Shown: positions 34,869-43,917, counted from the stretch's first letter. The stretch is 64,000 nucleotides of DNA from CAIWHR01 sp963788185 (GCA_963788185.1 CAWBGE010000024.1:124001-188000); one strand, 5' to 3'. Numbers and translations: made by a program. The notes: generated from the sequence alone by a model not told the origin.

Positions 34869-35486
34869 TCAGTCCGTCACGCCCAGTTCGGCGAGCACCG
34901 GCGCCAGCGCGGCGAAGTTCCCAACCTGTCTCGCCGTCAGGCCGAGAGCGGCAGCGGCATCGACGTTGATCCGGTTGTCGTCGACGAACAGGATGCGCGC
35001 GCGGTCGAAACCCAGCGCCGCGACGACGTGATCGAAGTAGTCGGCATCGGGCTTCAGCTTGCCGACCTCGTGCGACGGGAAGTTGGCGTGGAAGCGGGCA
35101 TCGAGCGCCCATTCGCCGCAGAAGCGCTCCCAGTGCAGCGGGTTGGTGTTCGACACGCTCGCCAGGCGATAGCGCGGCGCGAGTGCCGCCAGCAGTTCCA
35201 CCACGCCCGGATACAGCGCGCGCGGCCAGTACGCGAAGGCGGCGATGAAGTCGTCGGGCGTCACCGGCAGCGCGAACTCGCGCACGATCTCGCCGGCGAA
35301 CTCCTCTCCGGTCGAAGCTCCGGTCTCGTACCGGCGAACCGCGGGCGAATGCAGCCAGCGCCGCCAGAGCTCTCCGGTCGTTCCCAGTCCCGGACACCAC
35401 TCGAGCATCCGCTCGACGCCGGACAATTCGATCAACACGCCGCCCAGGTCGAACAGGATGGCGTCGAAACGGCGCCGCCCGTCCAT
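34869..35486 (-). CDS. HAD-superfamily hydrolase (YihX-like)
   Basis: 205-aa cytoplasmic phosphatase with HAD motif I FDLGGVLIE (nucleophile Asp near residue 13; the usual second Asp is Gly, as in the YihX/epoxide-hydrolase-N subgroup), motif II SVSNTNPLHWERF, motif III Lys in EVGKLKPDADYF, and motif IV FVDDNRINVDAA. The start ATG 35486 overlaps the AEC transporter stop (TGATG), so the pair is co-translated. Sugar-1-phosphate phosphatase is likely but unproven. Confidence 0.8.
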   Translation of the reverse strand: MDGRRRFDAILFDLGGVLIELSGVERMLEWCPGLGTTGELWRRWLHSPAVRRYETGASTGEEFAGEIVREFALPVTPDDFIAAFAYWPRALYPGVVELLAALAPRYRLASVSNTNPLHWERFCGEWALDARFHANFPSHEVGKLKPDADYFDHVVAALGFDRARILFVDDNRINVDAAAALGLTARQVGNFAALAPVLAELGVTD

Positions 35487-36361
35487 CACGCCAGCGCCAG
35501 CGACAGGCCGACGGGCACGAAGATCACCGACAGCACGTTGCCGATCAGCACGATCGATGCGACCTTGCCCGGCTCCTGCGCGAACTGCTCGGCGACCATG
35601 AAATTGAGCACCGCCGGCGGCAGGCAGCCGAAGAGAATCAGCAGCCCCTGCTGCGCCTTGTCCAGGCCGAGGACCGGCGACAGCAGCCCGGCCATCGCGA
35701 TGCCGGTCAACGGGCACACGAGCCCCCCGAGGACGCCGATCCAGGCGTCGTCCCAGCGCGTGGTGGTGAGCCGCACGCCCAGCGACAGTAGCATCATCGG
35801 AATCAACGCTTCGCCCACCAGCTTGAAGGTGACCGCAGCGAAGTCCGGCAACGGCGGACGGAAGAGCGCGAACGCGAAGCCGGCGAACGTCGACCAGACC
35901 ATCGGGTTGCGGAGCAGGCTGCCGAAGCGCGCGCGGTGATCGATCATCCACGTGCCCAGCGTGAAGTGGAGCAGGTTGGAGATCGTGAACAGCGCGACCA
36001 TCGCCGAGAACCCGGTGGGCCCGAACGCCAGCGCGGCCAGCGGCAGGCCCATGTTGCCGCAGTTGTTGAACATCATCGGCGGAACGAACGTCCGGTGGTC
36101 CTGCCGCAGCAGCTTCGAAAACGGCCAGGCGAGGAGGCCCGATCCCAGCACGACCCCGATGCCGCCGAGCATCAGCAGGCGGTTCTCGACGATGTCGAAA
36201 CTCCTTGCCGACAGCGCCGAGAAAATGAGCGCCGGCGCGAGCACGTTCATGCTGATGCGGTTGACCCAGCCCATGTCGGGCTTGGCGCGGCGGCCGTAGA
36301 GCCAGCCCAGCGCGATGATCGAGAACACCGGCACGATGATGCCGAGGATGCGCTCAATCAT
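35486..36361 (-). CDS. AEC (auxin efflux carrier)-family transporter
   Basis: 291-aa inner-membrane carrier with ten predicted helices. The N-terminal half has IIALGWLYGRRAKPDMGWVNRISMNVLAPALIF and NNCGNMGLPLAALAFGP (the family's asparagine-glycine unwound helix), and the C-terminal half has LLSLGVRLTTTRWDD and LFGCLPPAVLNFMVAEQF. Such proteins export carboxylates such as malate or malonate, or unknown solutes. It is coupled to the HAD gene. Gap of 96 nt from hslU. Confidence 0.83.
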   Translation of the reverse strand: MIERILGIIVPVFSIIALGWLYGRRAKPDMGWVNRISMNVLAPALIFSALSARSFDIVENRLLMLGGIGVVLGSGLLAWPFSKLLRQDHRTFVPPMMFNNCGNMGLPLAALAFGPTGFSAMVALFTISNLLHFTLGTWMIDHRARFGSLLRNPMVWSTFAGFAFALFRPPLPDFAAVTFKLVGEALIPMMLLSLGVRLTTTRWDDAWIGVLGGLVCPLTGIAMAGLLSPVLGLDKAQQGLLILFGCLPPAVLNFMVAEQFAQEPGKVASIVLIGNVLSVIFVPVGLSLALA

Positions 36362-36457
36362 TGCGCTGACGCCGGGCAGGTTCGTCCGATCGGGTCGACT
36401 GCCGCCCCGTATCGAGGTCGTGCGGCAAGCCGACTCCGGCCCCGATGCGGCGCAAGA

Positions 36458-37786
36458 TCACAGGATGTACTTCGCCAGGTTGTCGTCACCGGCGATACCG
36501 GCCAGCCGCTCGTCGACGTAGGCGGCATCGATGGTGATGGTGTCGCCGGTGCGGCGGGACGCGTTGAACGACACGTCGTCGAGCAGCCGTTCCATCACCG
36601 TGTAGAGCCTGCGCGCGCCGATGTTCTCCTGCTTCTCGTTCACGGCAAACGCGATCTCGGCGAGGCGCCGAATGCCATCCGGCCGGAAATCGAGGTGGAC
36701 ATTCTCGGTGCCGAGCAGCGCCTCGTACTGGCGGACGAGGCAGGCGTCGGTCGCGGTCAGGATCTGCTCGAAATCCGCCACCGACAACGACGACAGCTCG
36801 ACGCGAATCGGAAAACGCCCCTGCAGCTCGGGGATGAGATCGGAGGGCTTGGAAAGGTGGAACGCGCCGGACGCGATGAACAGGATGTGGTCGGTGCGCA
36901 CCATGCCGTACTTGGTGCTGACCGTCGTGCCCTCGACCAGCGGCAGGAGGTCGCGCTGCACGCCCTGGCGCGAGACATCCGCGCCGTGCATCTCCTGGCG
37001 GCTCGCGATCTTGTCGATCTCGTCGAGGAAGACGATGCCGTTCTGCTCGACCGCCGCAAGCGCCCGGGTCTTGACATCGTCCTCGTTGAGCAGCTTTGCA
37101 GCCTCTTCCTCGGTCAGCGCCTTCATCGCCTCGGCGACGGTCATCTTCTTCTGCTTGCGCCGTGCGCCCCCCATCTGCTGGAACATGCCCTGGATCTGGC
37201 TGGTGAGATCCTCCATGCCCGGCGGGGCCATGATCTCCATCTGCGGCGCGAGCAGCGAAACCTCGACCTCGATCTCCTTGTCGTCGAGCTTGCCTTCGCG
37301 CAGCATCTTGCGGAATTTCTGCCGCGTGGCAGAATCCGCCGGCTGCATGTCGTGGAAGTTGACCTCGCGGGCGGGCGGGAGGAGCACGTCGAGCACGCGC
37401 TCCTCGGCGGCGTCGGCGGCACGGTCGCGGACCTTGCGCGTCTCCTTCTCGCGCGTCTCCTTGATCGCCGCTTCCGCGAGGTCGCGAATGATGGTGTCGA
37501 CGTCGCGCCCGACGTAGCCGACCTCGGTGAACTTGGTCGCCTCGATCTTGATGAACGGTGCGTCGGCAAGCCGGGCGAGCCGGCGCGCGATCTCGGTCTT
37601 GCCGACGCCGGTCGGCCCGATCATCAGGATGTTCTTGGGCGTGATCTCCTGCCGCAGCGGGTCGGGCACCTGCTGGCGCCGCCAGCGGTTGCGCAGCGCG
37701 ATGGCGACGGCGCGCTTGGCGGCGTCCTGGCCGACGATGTGCTTGTCGAGTTCGGAAACGATCTCGGCGGGGGTCATCTGGGACAT
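36458..37786 (-). CDS. hslU: HslU, ATPase subunit of the HslVU protease
   Basis: 442-aa AAA+ unfoldase that feeds proteins into HslV. Walker A is GPTGVGKTEIARR near residue 58; HslU-specific features include the I-domain (about 110-240), pore motif region YVGRDVD, Walker B GIVFLDEIDKIASR, sensor VRTDHILFIASGAFH and the C-terminal DNLAKYIL that docks into HslV. ATG 37786 or 37777 are both possible. hslU is normally immediately after hslV; here hslV lies about 19 kb away on the other strand. Confidence 0.96.
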   Translation of the reverse strand: MSQMTPAEIVSELDKHIVGQDAAKRAVAIALRNRWRRQQVPDPLRQEITPKNILMIGPTGVGKTEIARRLARLADAPFIKIEATKFTEVGYVGRDVDTIIRDLAEAAIKETREKETRKVRDRAADAAEERVLDVLLPPAREVNFHDMQPADSATRQKFRKMLREGKLDDKEIEVEVSLLAPQMEIMAPPGMEDLTSQIQGMFQQMGGARRKQKKMTVAEAMKALTEEEAAKLLNEDDVKTRALAAVEQNGIVFLDEIDKIASRQEMHGADVSRQGVQRDLLPLVEGTTVSTKYGMVRTDHILFIASGAFHLSKPSDLIPELQGRFPIRVELSSLSVADFEQILTATDACLVRQYEALLGTENVHLDFRPDGIRRLAEIAFAVNEKQENIGARRLYTVMERLLDDVSFNASRRTGDTITIDAAYVDERLAGIAGDDNLAKYIL

Positions 37787-38005
37787 TGGGGCGGGGCCTT
37801 CATGCGAAGAGTGCGCGCGTCCGCCCGCGTGCGGCGGGGTCGGAAGCGGTGCGGGCGGATTGTCATTCTATCGCGAGTAACATTACGCGCCGCCACGGCG
37901 CCACCGCGCGGCTACGCTTCCGACGCGACCTTCGTTGCGCCGCCGGCTGCCCGGGTGCAAGAGACCCTGATGCCGGAACGGCCCGGCGATCTCCTCGAGG
38001 TGGAC

Positions 38006-38011
38006 TAAAAT
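38006..38011 (+). promoter_or_regulatory. Candidate -10 of the lar-uxaA operon
   Basis: TAAAAT about 30 nt before the start codon of the LarA-like gene, followed by the ribosome site GGAGGA (38028-38033) 8 nt from ATG 38042. No consensus -35. It is the only promoter-like signal ahead of five closely packed genes. Confidence 0.35.
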
Positions 38012-38041
38012 GCGCGTTGCACAGTGTGGAGGATCCGGAAA

Positions 38042-39394
38042 ATGATCGGTGATCGAATCGACGTCAACATCGCGGGCGGCCTGGACATCCCGTTGCCGAG
38101 GATGCTGCGCGTGCGCCAGAAGTTCGTGACACCCAGGGTCGCCGACATCGCGCTTGCCGTTGCCGATCAGTTCAAGCGGCCCGATATCCGGGCGGGCATC
38201 AGGCCGGGGATGAAGATCGCGGTGGGCTGCGGCAGTCGGGGCATCGCCAACATCGCCGTGTGCGCGAAGGCCGTCGTTGCCGAATTGAAGGCGCTGGGCG
38301 CCGATCCTTTCATTTTTCCGGCGATGGGCAGCCACGGCGGCGCGACCGCGGAAGGCCAGCGCGAGGTGCTGGAGGGCTACGGCATCACCGAGGACTTCGT
38401 CGGCTGTCCGATCCGCTCGCAGATGGACGTGGTGGAACTCGGGCGCATGGACGGCATGCCGGTCTATTTCGACCGGCTCGCGGCGGCGGCGGACGGTGTC
38501 GTCTTCGTCTGCCGGATCAAGCCGCACACGAACTTCCGCGCCGCGATCGAGAGCGGCATCGTCAAGATGCTCACCATCGGCGCGGGCAAGATCACGGGGG
38601 CGACCGAACTGCACACCCACGGCTTCGACCGTTTCGGCGAGGTGCTGCCGAAGGTGGCGCAGTTCATCATGGAGCGCAAGAACTTCCTGTTCGGGGTCGG
38701 CATGATTGAAAACGCTGCCGACGAAACCGCCCACATCGAAGCCGTGCCCGCCGCCACGCTGCTCGAACGCGAGCCTGCGTTGCTGGCACAGGCGAAGGAG
38801 CTGATGCCGAGGATCTGCTTCGACGAGATCGACGTCCTGATCGTCGAGCAGATCGGGAAGAACATCAGCGGATCGGGCATGGATCCCAACATCACCGGCC
38901 GCAACCTGCGCTTCATGGAGTGGGAGGCGAAGCCGCTGGTGAAGAAGATCGTGGTCCTGGGCTTCACGCCGGAGACGCACGGCAACGCCTGCGGCATCGG
39001 CCTCGCCGACGTGATCACGATGAAGGTGTACCGGGAAATCGACATCCCCAGCACCTACGCAAACGTGATCGCCAGCGCCTGCCTGGACGGCGCGCTGATC
39101 CCGATGATCATGAACAACGACCGGGAGGCCATTGCGCTGGCCGTCAAGACGACGGTCCGGGTAAAACCCGCCGATGCGAAGATCGTGCGCATCCGCAACA
39201 CACTCGAACTCATCGAGATCGAAGTGTCCGAGCCGTTGCTGCCGATGATTCGCGCCAACCCGCAGCGCTTCGACATTCTCGGTCCGGCAGCGCCCATGCG
39301 TTTCGACGCCGAGGGCAACCTCGCGGCACTGCCCGGCGGAAATCACGAAACCCCGGTGGCGCCCGACGACACGCCGCCGCAAAGCGCGCCGTGA
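38042..39394 (+). CDS. larA: LarA-family nickel-pincer racemase/epimerase homologue
   Basis: 450-aa cytoplasmic protein of the lactate racemase family (DUF2088). Residues corresponding to the catalytic set of Lactobacillus LarA are present: His98 (AMGSHGG), His162 (RIKPHTNF), Lys175 (ESGIVKML), which would be the lysine tethering the nickel-pincer nucleotide, and His191, the nickel ligand, at the same +16 spacing as K184-H200. The ribosome site GGAGGA precedes ATG 38042. Genes for cofactor synthesis (larC, larE, larB) follow directly and then altronate dehydratase, so a sugar acid rather than lactate is the probable substrate. The true substrate is unknown. Confidence 0.82.
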   Translation: MIGDRIDVNIAGGLDIPLPRMLRVRQKFVTPRVADIALAVADQFKRPDIRAGIRPGMKIAVGCGSRGIANIAVCAKAVVAELKALGADPFIFPAMGSHGGATAEGQREVLEGYGITEDFVGCPIRSQMDVVELGRMDGMPVYFDRLAAAADGVVFVCRIKPHTNFRAAIESGIVKMLTIGAGKITGATELHTHGFDRFGEVLPKVAQFIMERKNFLFGVGMIENAADETAHIEAVPAATLLEREPALLAQAKELMPRICFDEIDVLIVEQIGKNISGSGMDPNITGRNLRFMEWEAKPLVKKIVVLGFTPETHGNACGIGLADVITMKVYREIDIPSTYANVIASACLDGALIPMIMNNDREAIALAVKTTVRVKPADAKIVRIRNTLELIEIEVSEPLLPMIRANPQRFDILGPAAPMRFDAEGNLAALPGGNHETPVAPDDTPPQSAP

Positions 39395-39428
39395 CGGGGC
39401 GACGGGCATCGCCGGGCTTCCGACAGGC

Positions 39429-40697
39429 ATGAACGACACCTGCGCCCCGATGCGGGATGTGCCGACCGAGTTCCACCTCGACGCCGTCGGCGGCGTCGCC
39501 GGCGACATGTTCATCGCCGCGGTGCTCGACGCCTTCCCCGACCTTGCACCCGGCACGCTGGCCGCGATTCGCGCAGTCGGCGGCGAGCGTGCTGCCATCG
39601 CGAATGTCGTCGCGCATCGGGATGCCGTCCTCACCGGATCCCGGTTCGAGGTGTCGCCGCCGGTCCGGCGCAAGGCGCACACCCCTTCGATCGTTCCGGA
39701 CAGCGCGCGCCCGCACACGCGCTTCGTCGACATCCGCGCCCTGATCGAAGGCGCAGCACTTGGCGTCGACGCGAAGCGGCACGCGATCGGGATTTTCACG
39801 CTGCTAGCGGAGGCCGAAGGCCGCGTGCACGGCGTGCCGACCGACGAAGTCGGCTTTCACGAGGTCGGCAGCTGGGACTCGATCGCCGACATCGTCGGCG
39901 CTGCGCACCTCATCGCGGCATTGGCGCCGGCGACATGGACGGTGGGCGCGCTGCCGCAGGGATCCGGGCGCGTGAAAACCGATCATGGCTGGCTGCCCGT
40001 TCCCGCGCCGGCGACGGTGCGATTGCTCGAAGGCTTCGAACTCGTCGACGACGGCATCGCCGGCGAGCGCGTCACGCCCACGGGGGCCGCGATCCTGCGC
40101 CATCTCGATGCCGGCCGCAAGCCGACGCCGCATCGCCGCCGCCTGGTGCGCAGCGGCTGCGGCTTTGGCACACGGACGCTGCCGGGCGTGAGCAACGTAC
40201 TTCGCCTGCTGGCGTTCGCGGCGGCAGAAGGGAGCGCAGGCTTCGATCAGGTGGTCGCGGTCAGCTTCGAGGTCGACGACCAGAGCCCGGAGGATCTGGC
40301 GATCGGCCTCGATCGCCTGCGGGACAATCCTGCGGTGCTGGATGTCCTGCAGGCGCCCGCCTACGGCAAGAAGGGGCGCATCACGGCGCAGATACGGATT
40401 CTGGCGATGCCCGACCGGCTGGATGCGGTCCTTGACGACTGCTTCCGCGAGACCACGACGCTGGGGTTGCGCTGGCAGCGGATGGACCGTCGCGTCCTGC
40501 GACGCAGCGAGAGCATCGTCGCGGTCGACGGTCTGCGCGTGGGCGTCAAGGTCGCGCAACGCCCCGATGGCGCGACCTTCAAGGCGGAAAGCGACGCGCT
40601 TCGCGACGCCGGAATCACGCGCCGCGAACGCGAGGCGCTTGGGCGCAAGGCAGAGGCCGCGGCTGCGGCGGAAAACCCGGTGGACAGAGAATCATGA
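39429..40697 (+). CDS. larC: LarC, nickel-insertion (cyclometallase) protein
   Basis: 422-aa enzyme (DUF111) that inserts nickel into the pincer precursor using CTP. It opens with the family signature FHLDAVGGVAGDMF, has VGFHEVGSWDSIADIVGAA, and the GERVTPTGAAILRHLD and GFGTRTLPGVSNVLRL blocks; the C-terminal part starts near residue 285 (VVAVSFEVDDQSPEDLA, KKGRITAQIRILA). Here it is one continuous frame, unlike Lactobacillus, where a programmed frameshift joins two pieces. ATG 39429 follows larA by 34 nt; ATG 39450 is an alternative. It overlaps larE by ATGA. Confidence 0.88.
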   Translation: MNDTCAPMRDVPTEFHLDAVGGVAGDMFIAAVLDAFPDLAPGTLAAIRAVGGERAAIANVVAHRDAVLTGSRFEVSPPVRRKAHTPSIVPDSARPHTRFVDIRALIEGAALGVDAKRHAIGIFTLLAEAEGRVHGVPTDEVGFHEVGSWDSIADIVGAAHLIAALAPATWTVGALPQGSGRVKTDHGWLPVPAPATVRLLEGFELVDDGIAGERVTPTGAAILRHLDAGRKPTPHRRRLVRSGCGFGTRTLPGVSNVLRLLAFAAAEGSAGFDQVVAVSFEVDDQSPEDLAIGLDRLRDNPAVLDVLQAPAYGKKGRITAQIRILAMPDRLDAVLDDCFRETTTLGLRWQRMDRRVLRRSESIVAVDGLRVGVKVAQRPDGATFKAESDALRDAGITRREREALGRKAEAAAAAENPVDRES

Positions 40698-41533
40698 ACG
40701 CATCGGTGAGTCGCGACGAGATGCTGGCAGCCCGTGTCGCCACCCTCGCATCGGTGCTGACGGGCATCGGCGACGTCGCGGTCGCGGTGAGCGGCGGCGT
40801 GGACAGCATGACGCTCGCGTGCTTCGCGCGGCAGACGCTCGGGCGCAGGGCGACGATGTTCCACGCCTTGTCGCCGGCGGTGCCGGCCGACGCCACGACG
40901 CGGGTGCGCCGCGTCGCGAGCGAGAGGGACTGGAACCTCGAAGTCATCGATGCCCGCGAATTCGAGAACGGCGACTACGTTGCCAACCCGGTGAATCGCT
41001 GCTTCCACTGCAAGACCAGCCTGTACGCTGCGATCGGGCAAGCGACGCGGGCGCAGATCGTCTCGGGAACGAACGTCGACGACCTGTCCGACTATCGGCC
41101 CGGGCTGATTGCGGCCCGCGATCACGGCGTGCGCCATCCCTTCGTAGAAGCCGGGATCCCCAAGGGGGTGGTACGGGCCATTGCGCGCCAGCTCGAGCTT
41201 CGCGACATCGCCGAGCTGCCTTCGTCGCCCTGCCTCTCCAGCCGGATCGAGACCGGAATCGCCATCGAGCCGGACACGCTGGGTCGTGTTCATGCGGTCG
41301 AGCGCTTGATCCGCGAGCGGCACGCGCCCGGGGCCGTGCGCTGCCGCGTGCGCGCGGGCGGCATCGTCATCGAGCTCGACGAGGCGCTGCTCGCGCAGCT
41401 CTCGGACGAGCGCCGGGACTCGCTCGCCGCAGAGGTGCGCGCGCTGTTTGCGCCGACCCGCCATCGCTCGGTCGCGTTCGCGCCCTATGTCACCGGCAGT
41501 GCGTTCCTGCGCGGAGTCCCCATTGTCGGCTAG
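40694..41533 (+). CDS. larE: LarE, sulfur transferase of NPN cofactor synthesis
   Basis: 279-aa PP-loop ATPase that adenylates the pincer precursor and adds sulfur. PP-loop motif SGGVDSM at residues 33-39; Cys180 in PSSPCLSSR matches the sacrificial cysteine of Lactobacillus LarE. Two further cysteines, Cys103 and Cys106 in NRCFHCKT, give the three-Cys set known from LarE proteins that hold a 4Fe-4S cluster and need not sacrifice their own cysteine. It overlaps larC (ATGA) and larB (the TTG start lies inside the last codons). Cytoplasmic. Confidence 0.88.
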   Translation: MNASVSRDEMLAARVATLASVLTGIGDVAVAVSGGVDSMTLACFARQTLGRRATMFHALSPAVPADATTRVRRVASERDWNLEVIDAREFENGDYVANPVNRCFHCKTSLYAAIGQATRAQIVSGTNVDDLSDYRPGLIAARDHGVRHPFVEAGIPKGVVRAIARQLELRDIAELPSSPCLSSRIETGIAIEPDTLGRVHAVERLIRERHAPGAVRCRVRAGGIVIELDEALLAQLSDERRDSLAAEVRALFAPTRHRSVAFAPYVTGSAFLRGVPIVG

Positions 41534-42194
41534 CGGCGACGTGAGGCTCGATCTCAAGCGCGCCGAGCGGCTGGGGCTGGACGAAGCCATCTTCTGCGGG
41601 CCGAAGACGCTTGCCCACCTCACCGAAATCCTCGATCACGCGCGCGACGCGGGTGCGAGCCTGCTGCTGACGCGGCTCGCGCCGGAGCAGTTGGCGGCGT
41701 TGCCCGAACACCATCGCGTGCGCATCGATTTCGAGCCGGTGTCGCGCACCGGCTACTTCGGTCCGGTTCGCGATGCCGCACCGGCAGTCGAGGTGGCGAT
41801 CGTTGCCGCGGGAACTTCCGACACCGGCGTCAGCCGCGAGGCCGCGCGCACGCTGCAATTTCACGGCGTGCGCGCGGTGGAGATCTGCGACGTGGGCGTG
41901 GCCGGCCTGTGGCGGTTGCTGGAGCGGGTCGACGAGCTGCGGCGCGTGCCGGTCGTGATCGCGGTGGCCGGTATGGACGCCGCGCTGCCGACCGTGATCG
42001 GCGGGCTGGTCGCGGGCGTGGTGATCGGCGTGCCCACGTCCGTCGGCTACGGCGTTGCCGCCGGCGGCGAGACGGCGCTGAAGTCCATGCTCGCGAGCTG
42101 CGCGCCCGGACTCGTGGTAATGAACATCGACAACGGCTATGGTGCGGCATGCGCGGCGCTGCGCATATTGCGCGTGTGCCGGCCGGCGCAATGA
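41523..42194 (+). CDS. larB: LarB, NaAD carboxylase/hydrolase of NPN cofactor synthesis
   Basis: 223-aa protein related to PurE (AIR carboxylase). It carboxylates nicotinic acid adenine dinucleotide, the first cofactor step. Core blocks: IVAAGTSDTGVSREAARTL, VVIAVAGMDAALPTVIGGLV, IGVPTSVGYGVAAGGETAL, and LASCAPGLVVMNIDNGYGA with the conserved Cys. The TTG at 41523 is used because GGAG lies 6 nt upstream and 11 bases overlap larE; GTG 41541 is the alternative. The usual N-terminal regulatory segment is shorter than in Lactobacillus LarB (246 aa). Confidence 0.87.
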   Translation: MSASGDVRLDLKRAERLGLDEAIFCGPKTLAHLTEILDHARDAGASLLLTRLAPEQLAALPEHHRVRIDFEPVSRTGYFGPVRDAAPAVEVAIVAAGTSDTGVSREAARTLQFHGVRAVEICDVGVAGLWRLLERVDELRRVPVVIAVAGMDAALPTVIGGLVAGVVIGVPTSVGYGVAAGGETALKSMLASCAPGLVVMNIDNGYGAACAALRILRVCRPAQ

Positions 42195-42270
42195 TCCTGC
42201 AACCACGCCGTCACGCACGTCGGGCGTCTGCATTCGGCGGTCGACCCCGCATTCTTTCGGAGCAACTCTC

Positions 42271-43845
42271 ATGTCATCAAACATCATTCCCCCCTCCGCC
42301 GTGACCACCGCCGGCGGCGCCAAGGCACAACCGATCCGCCTGCATCGCGACGACGATGTTCTCATCGCGCGCGTGCAGCTGCTGCCGGGCGCGTCGATCG
42401 AAGGCGAAAACCTGCGCGTGACCGGACTCATTCCCCCCGGCCACAAGGTCGCGGCGCGCCGGATCGCGCAGGGCCAGCCGGTCCGGCGCTACGGCCAGAT
42501 CATCGGCTTTGCGACGCGCGCGATCGAGCCCGGCGAGCACGTCCACACCCACAACCTCGCCATCGGCGAGTTTTCCCGCGACTACGCATACTGCGCCGAC
42601 GCGCGCCCCACGATTCCCGCGCAGGACGCGGCGACGTTCCAGGGCATCGTCCGCGCGGACGGACGCGTGGCGACGCGCAACTACATCGGCATCCTGATCT
42701 CCGTGAACTGCTCTGCAACGGTGGCGCGCGCGATTGCCGACCACTACCGCCGCGACATTCACCCCGAAGCGCTGGCGGCGTACCCGAATGTCGACGGCGT
42801 CGTCGCGCTGACCCACGGCACGGGCTGCGCGATCGATTCGCAGGGCGAAGGCATGGCGATGCTGCAGCGAACGCTGGGCGGCTACGCGCAGCATCCGAAT
42901 TTCGCCGGCGTGCTGGTGATCGGGCTGGGCTGCGAGGCCAACCAGATTTCGCGCATCGTCGAGACACAGGGACTCGCCGAGGGCGCGTTCCTGCAGACCT
43001 TCAACATTCAGGAGACCGGCGGCACGCGGCGCACCGTCGCGCGCGGCATCGAGCTCATCGACGGGATGCTGCCGCGCGCGAACGACGTCAAGCGCGAGCC
43101 GGTGTCGGCGCGGCACCTCATCGTGGGGCTGCAGTGCGGCGGTTCGGACGGCTACTCGGGAATCTCCGCCAATCCGGCGCTGGGCGCGGCGGTCGATCTC
43201 CTGGTGCGACAGGGCGGCACCGCGATCCTTTCGGAGACCCCCGAGATCTACGGCGCCGAGCACCTGCTCACCCGGCGGGCGGAGAGCCGCGACGTCGGCG
43301 AGAAGCTGGTCGCGCGGATCCGCTGGTGGGAGTCCCATTGCGCCCGTCTCGGCGCGTCGATGGACAACAATCCTTCGGCCGGCAACAAGGCGGGCGGCCT
43401 CACCACGGTGCTGGAGAAGTCGCTGGGCGGCATCGCCAAGGCCGGCACGACCAACCTTGTCGACGTCTACGAATATGCGCAGCCGGTGACCGCCAAAGGG
43501 CTGGTTTTCATGGACACGCCCGGTTACGACCCGATTTCGGCGACCGGACAGGTGGCCGGCGGCGCCAACCTGATCTGCTTCACCACCGGCCGCGGTTCGG
43601 CCTACGGGTGCCAGCCATCCCCGTCGATGAAGCTCGCCACCAACACGGCATTGTGGAACCGGCAGGAAGAGGACATCGACATCAATTGCGGCAGCATCGT
43701 CGACGGCGAAGCGAGCATCGAGGCGACGGGCGAAGAAATCTTCCGCATGATGCTCGATCTCGCGTCGGGCAAGCCCAGCAAGAGCGAGGCCTTCGGCTAC
43801 GGCCAGAACGAATTCGTCCCCTGGCAGATCAGCGCGGTGACCTGA
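42271..43845 (+). CDS. uxaA: Altronate dehydratase
   Basis: 524-aa Fe2+-dependent dehydratase converting D-altronate to 2-keto-3-deoxy-D-gluconate. N-terminal SAF-like domain (IRLHRDDDVLIARVQLL to about 105), then the large catalytic domain: VATRNYIGILISVNCSATVA, THGTGCAI, GLGCEANQIS, LQCGGSDGYSGISANPALG and TETP-like SETPEIYGAEHLL, ending NEFVPWQISAVT. The UxaA/GarD fold with both domains fused is the usual UxaA arrangement. ATG 42271 follows an AGCAA/GGAG site. Last gene of the lar operon (77 nt after larB). D-galactarate dehydratase is the alternative. Confidence 0.88.
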   Translation: MSSNIIPPSAVTTAGGAKAQPIRLHRDDDVLIARVQLLPGASIEGENLRVTGLIPPGHKVAARRIAQGQPVRRYGQIIGFATRAIEPGEHVHTHNLAIGEFSRDYAYCADARPTIPAQDAATFQGIVRADGRVATRNYIGILISVNCSATVARAIADHYRRDIHPEALAAYPNVDGVVALTHGTGCAIDSQGEGMAMLQRTLGGYAQHPNFAGVLVIGLGCEANQISRIVETQGLAEGAFLQTFNIQETGGTRRTVARGIELIDGMLPRANDVKREPVSARHLIVGLQCGGSDGYSGISANPALGAAVDLLVRQGGTAILSETPEIYGAEHLLTRRAESRDVGEKLVARIRWWESHCARLGASMDNNPSAGNKAGGLTTVLEKSLGGIAKAGTTNLVDVYEYAQPVTAKGLVFMDTPGYDPISATGQVAGGANLICFTTGRGSAYGCQPSPSMKLATNTALWNRQEEDIDINCGSIVDGEASIEATGEEIFRMMLDLASGKPSKSEAFGYGQNEFVPWQISAVT

Positions 43846-43917
43846 ACTGGCCACGTGCGCGTTGCCCGACGATTCGCGGCAGCACCGCGCGGCGTGGGGG
43901 TGGGCGAGGCGCGCCGC

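Noticed and set aside
34869..35486. Loss of the second Asp in HAD motif I (DLGGV) as a sign of inactivation
   Set aside because: This is the normal motif in the YihX-like subgroup, so the enzyme is probably active.
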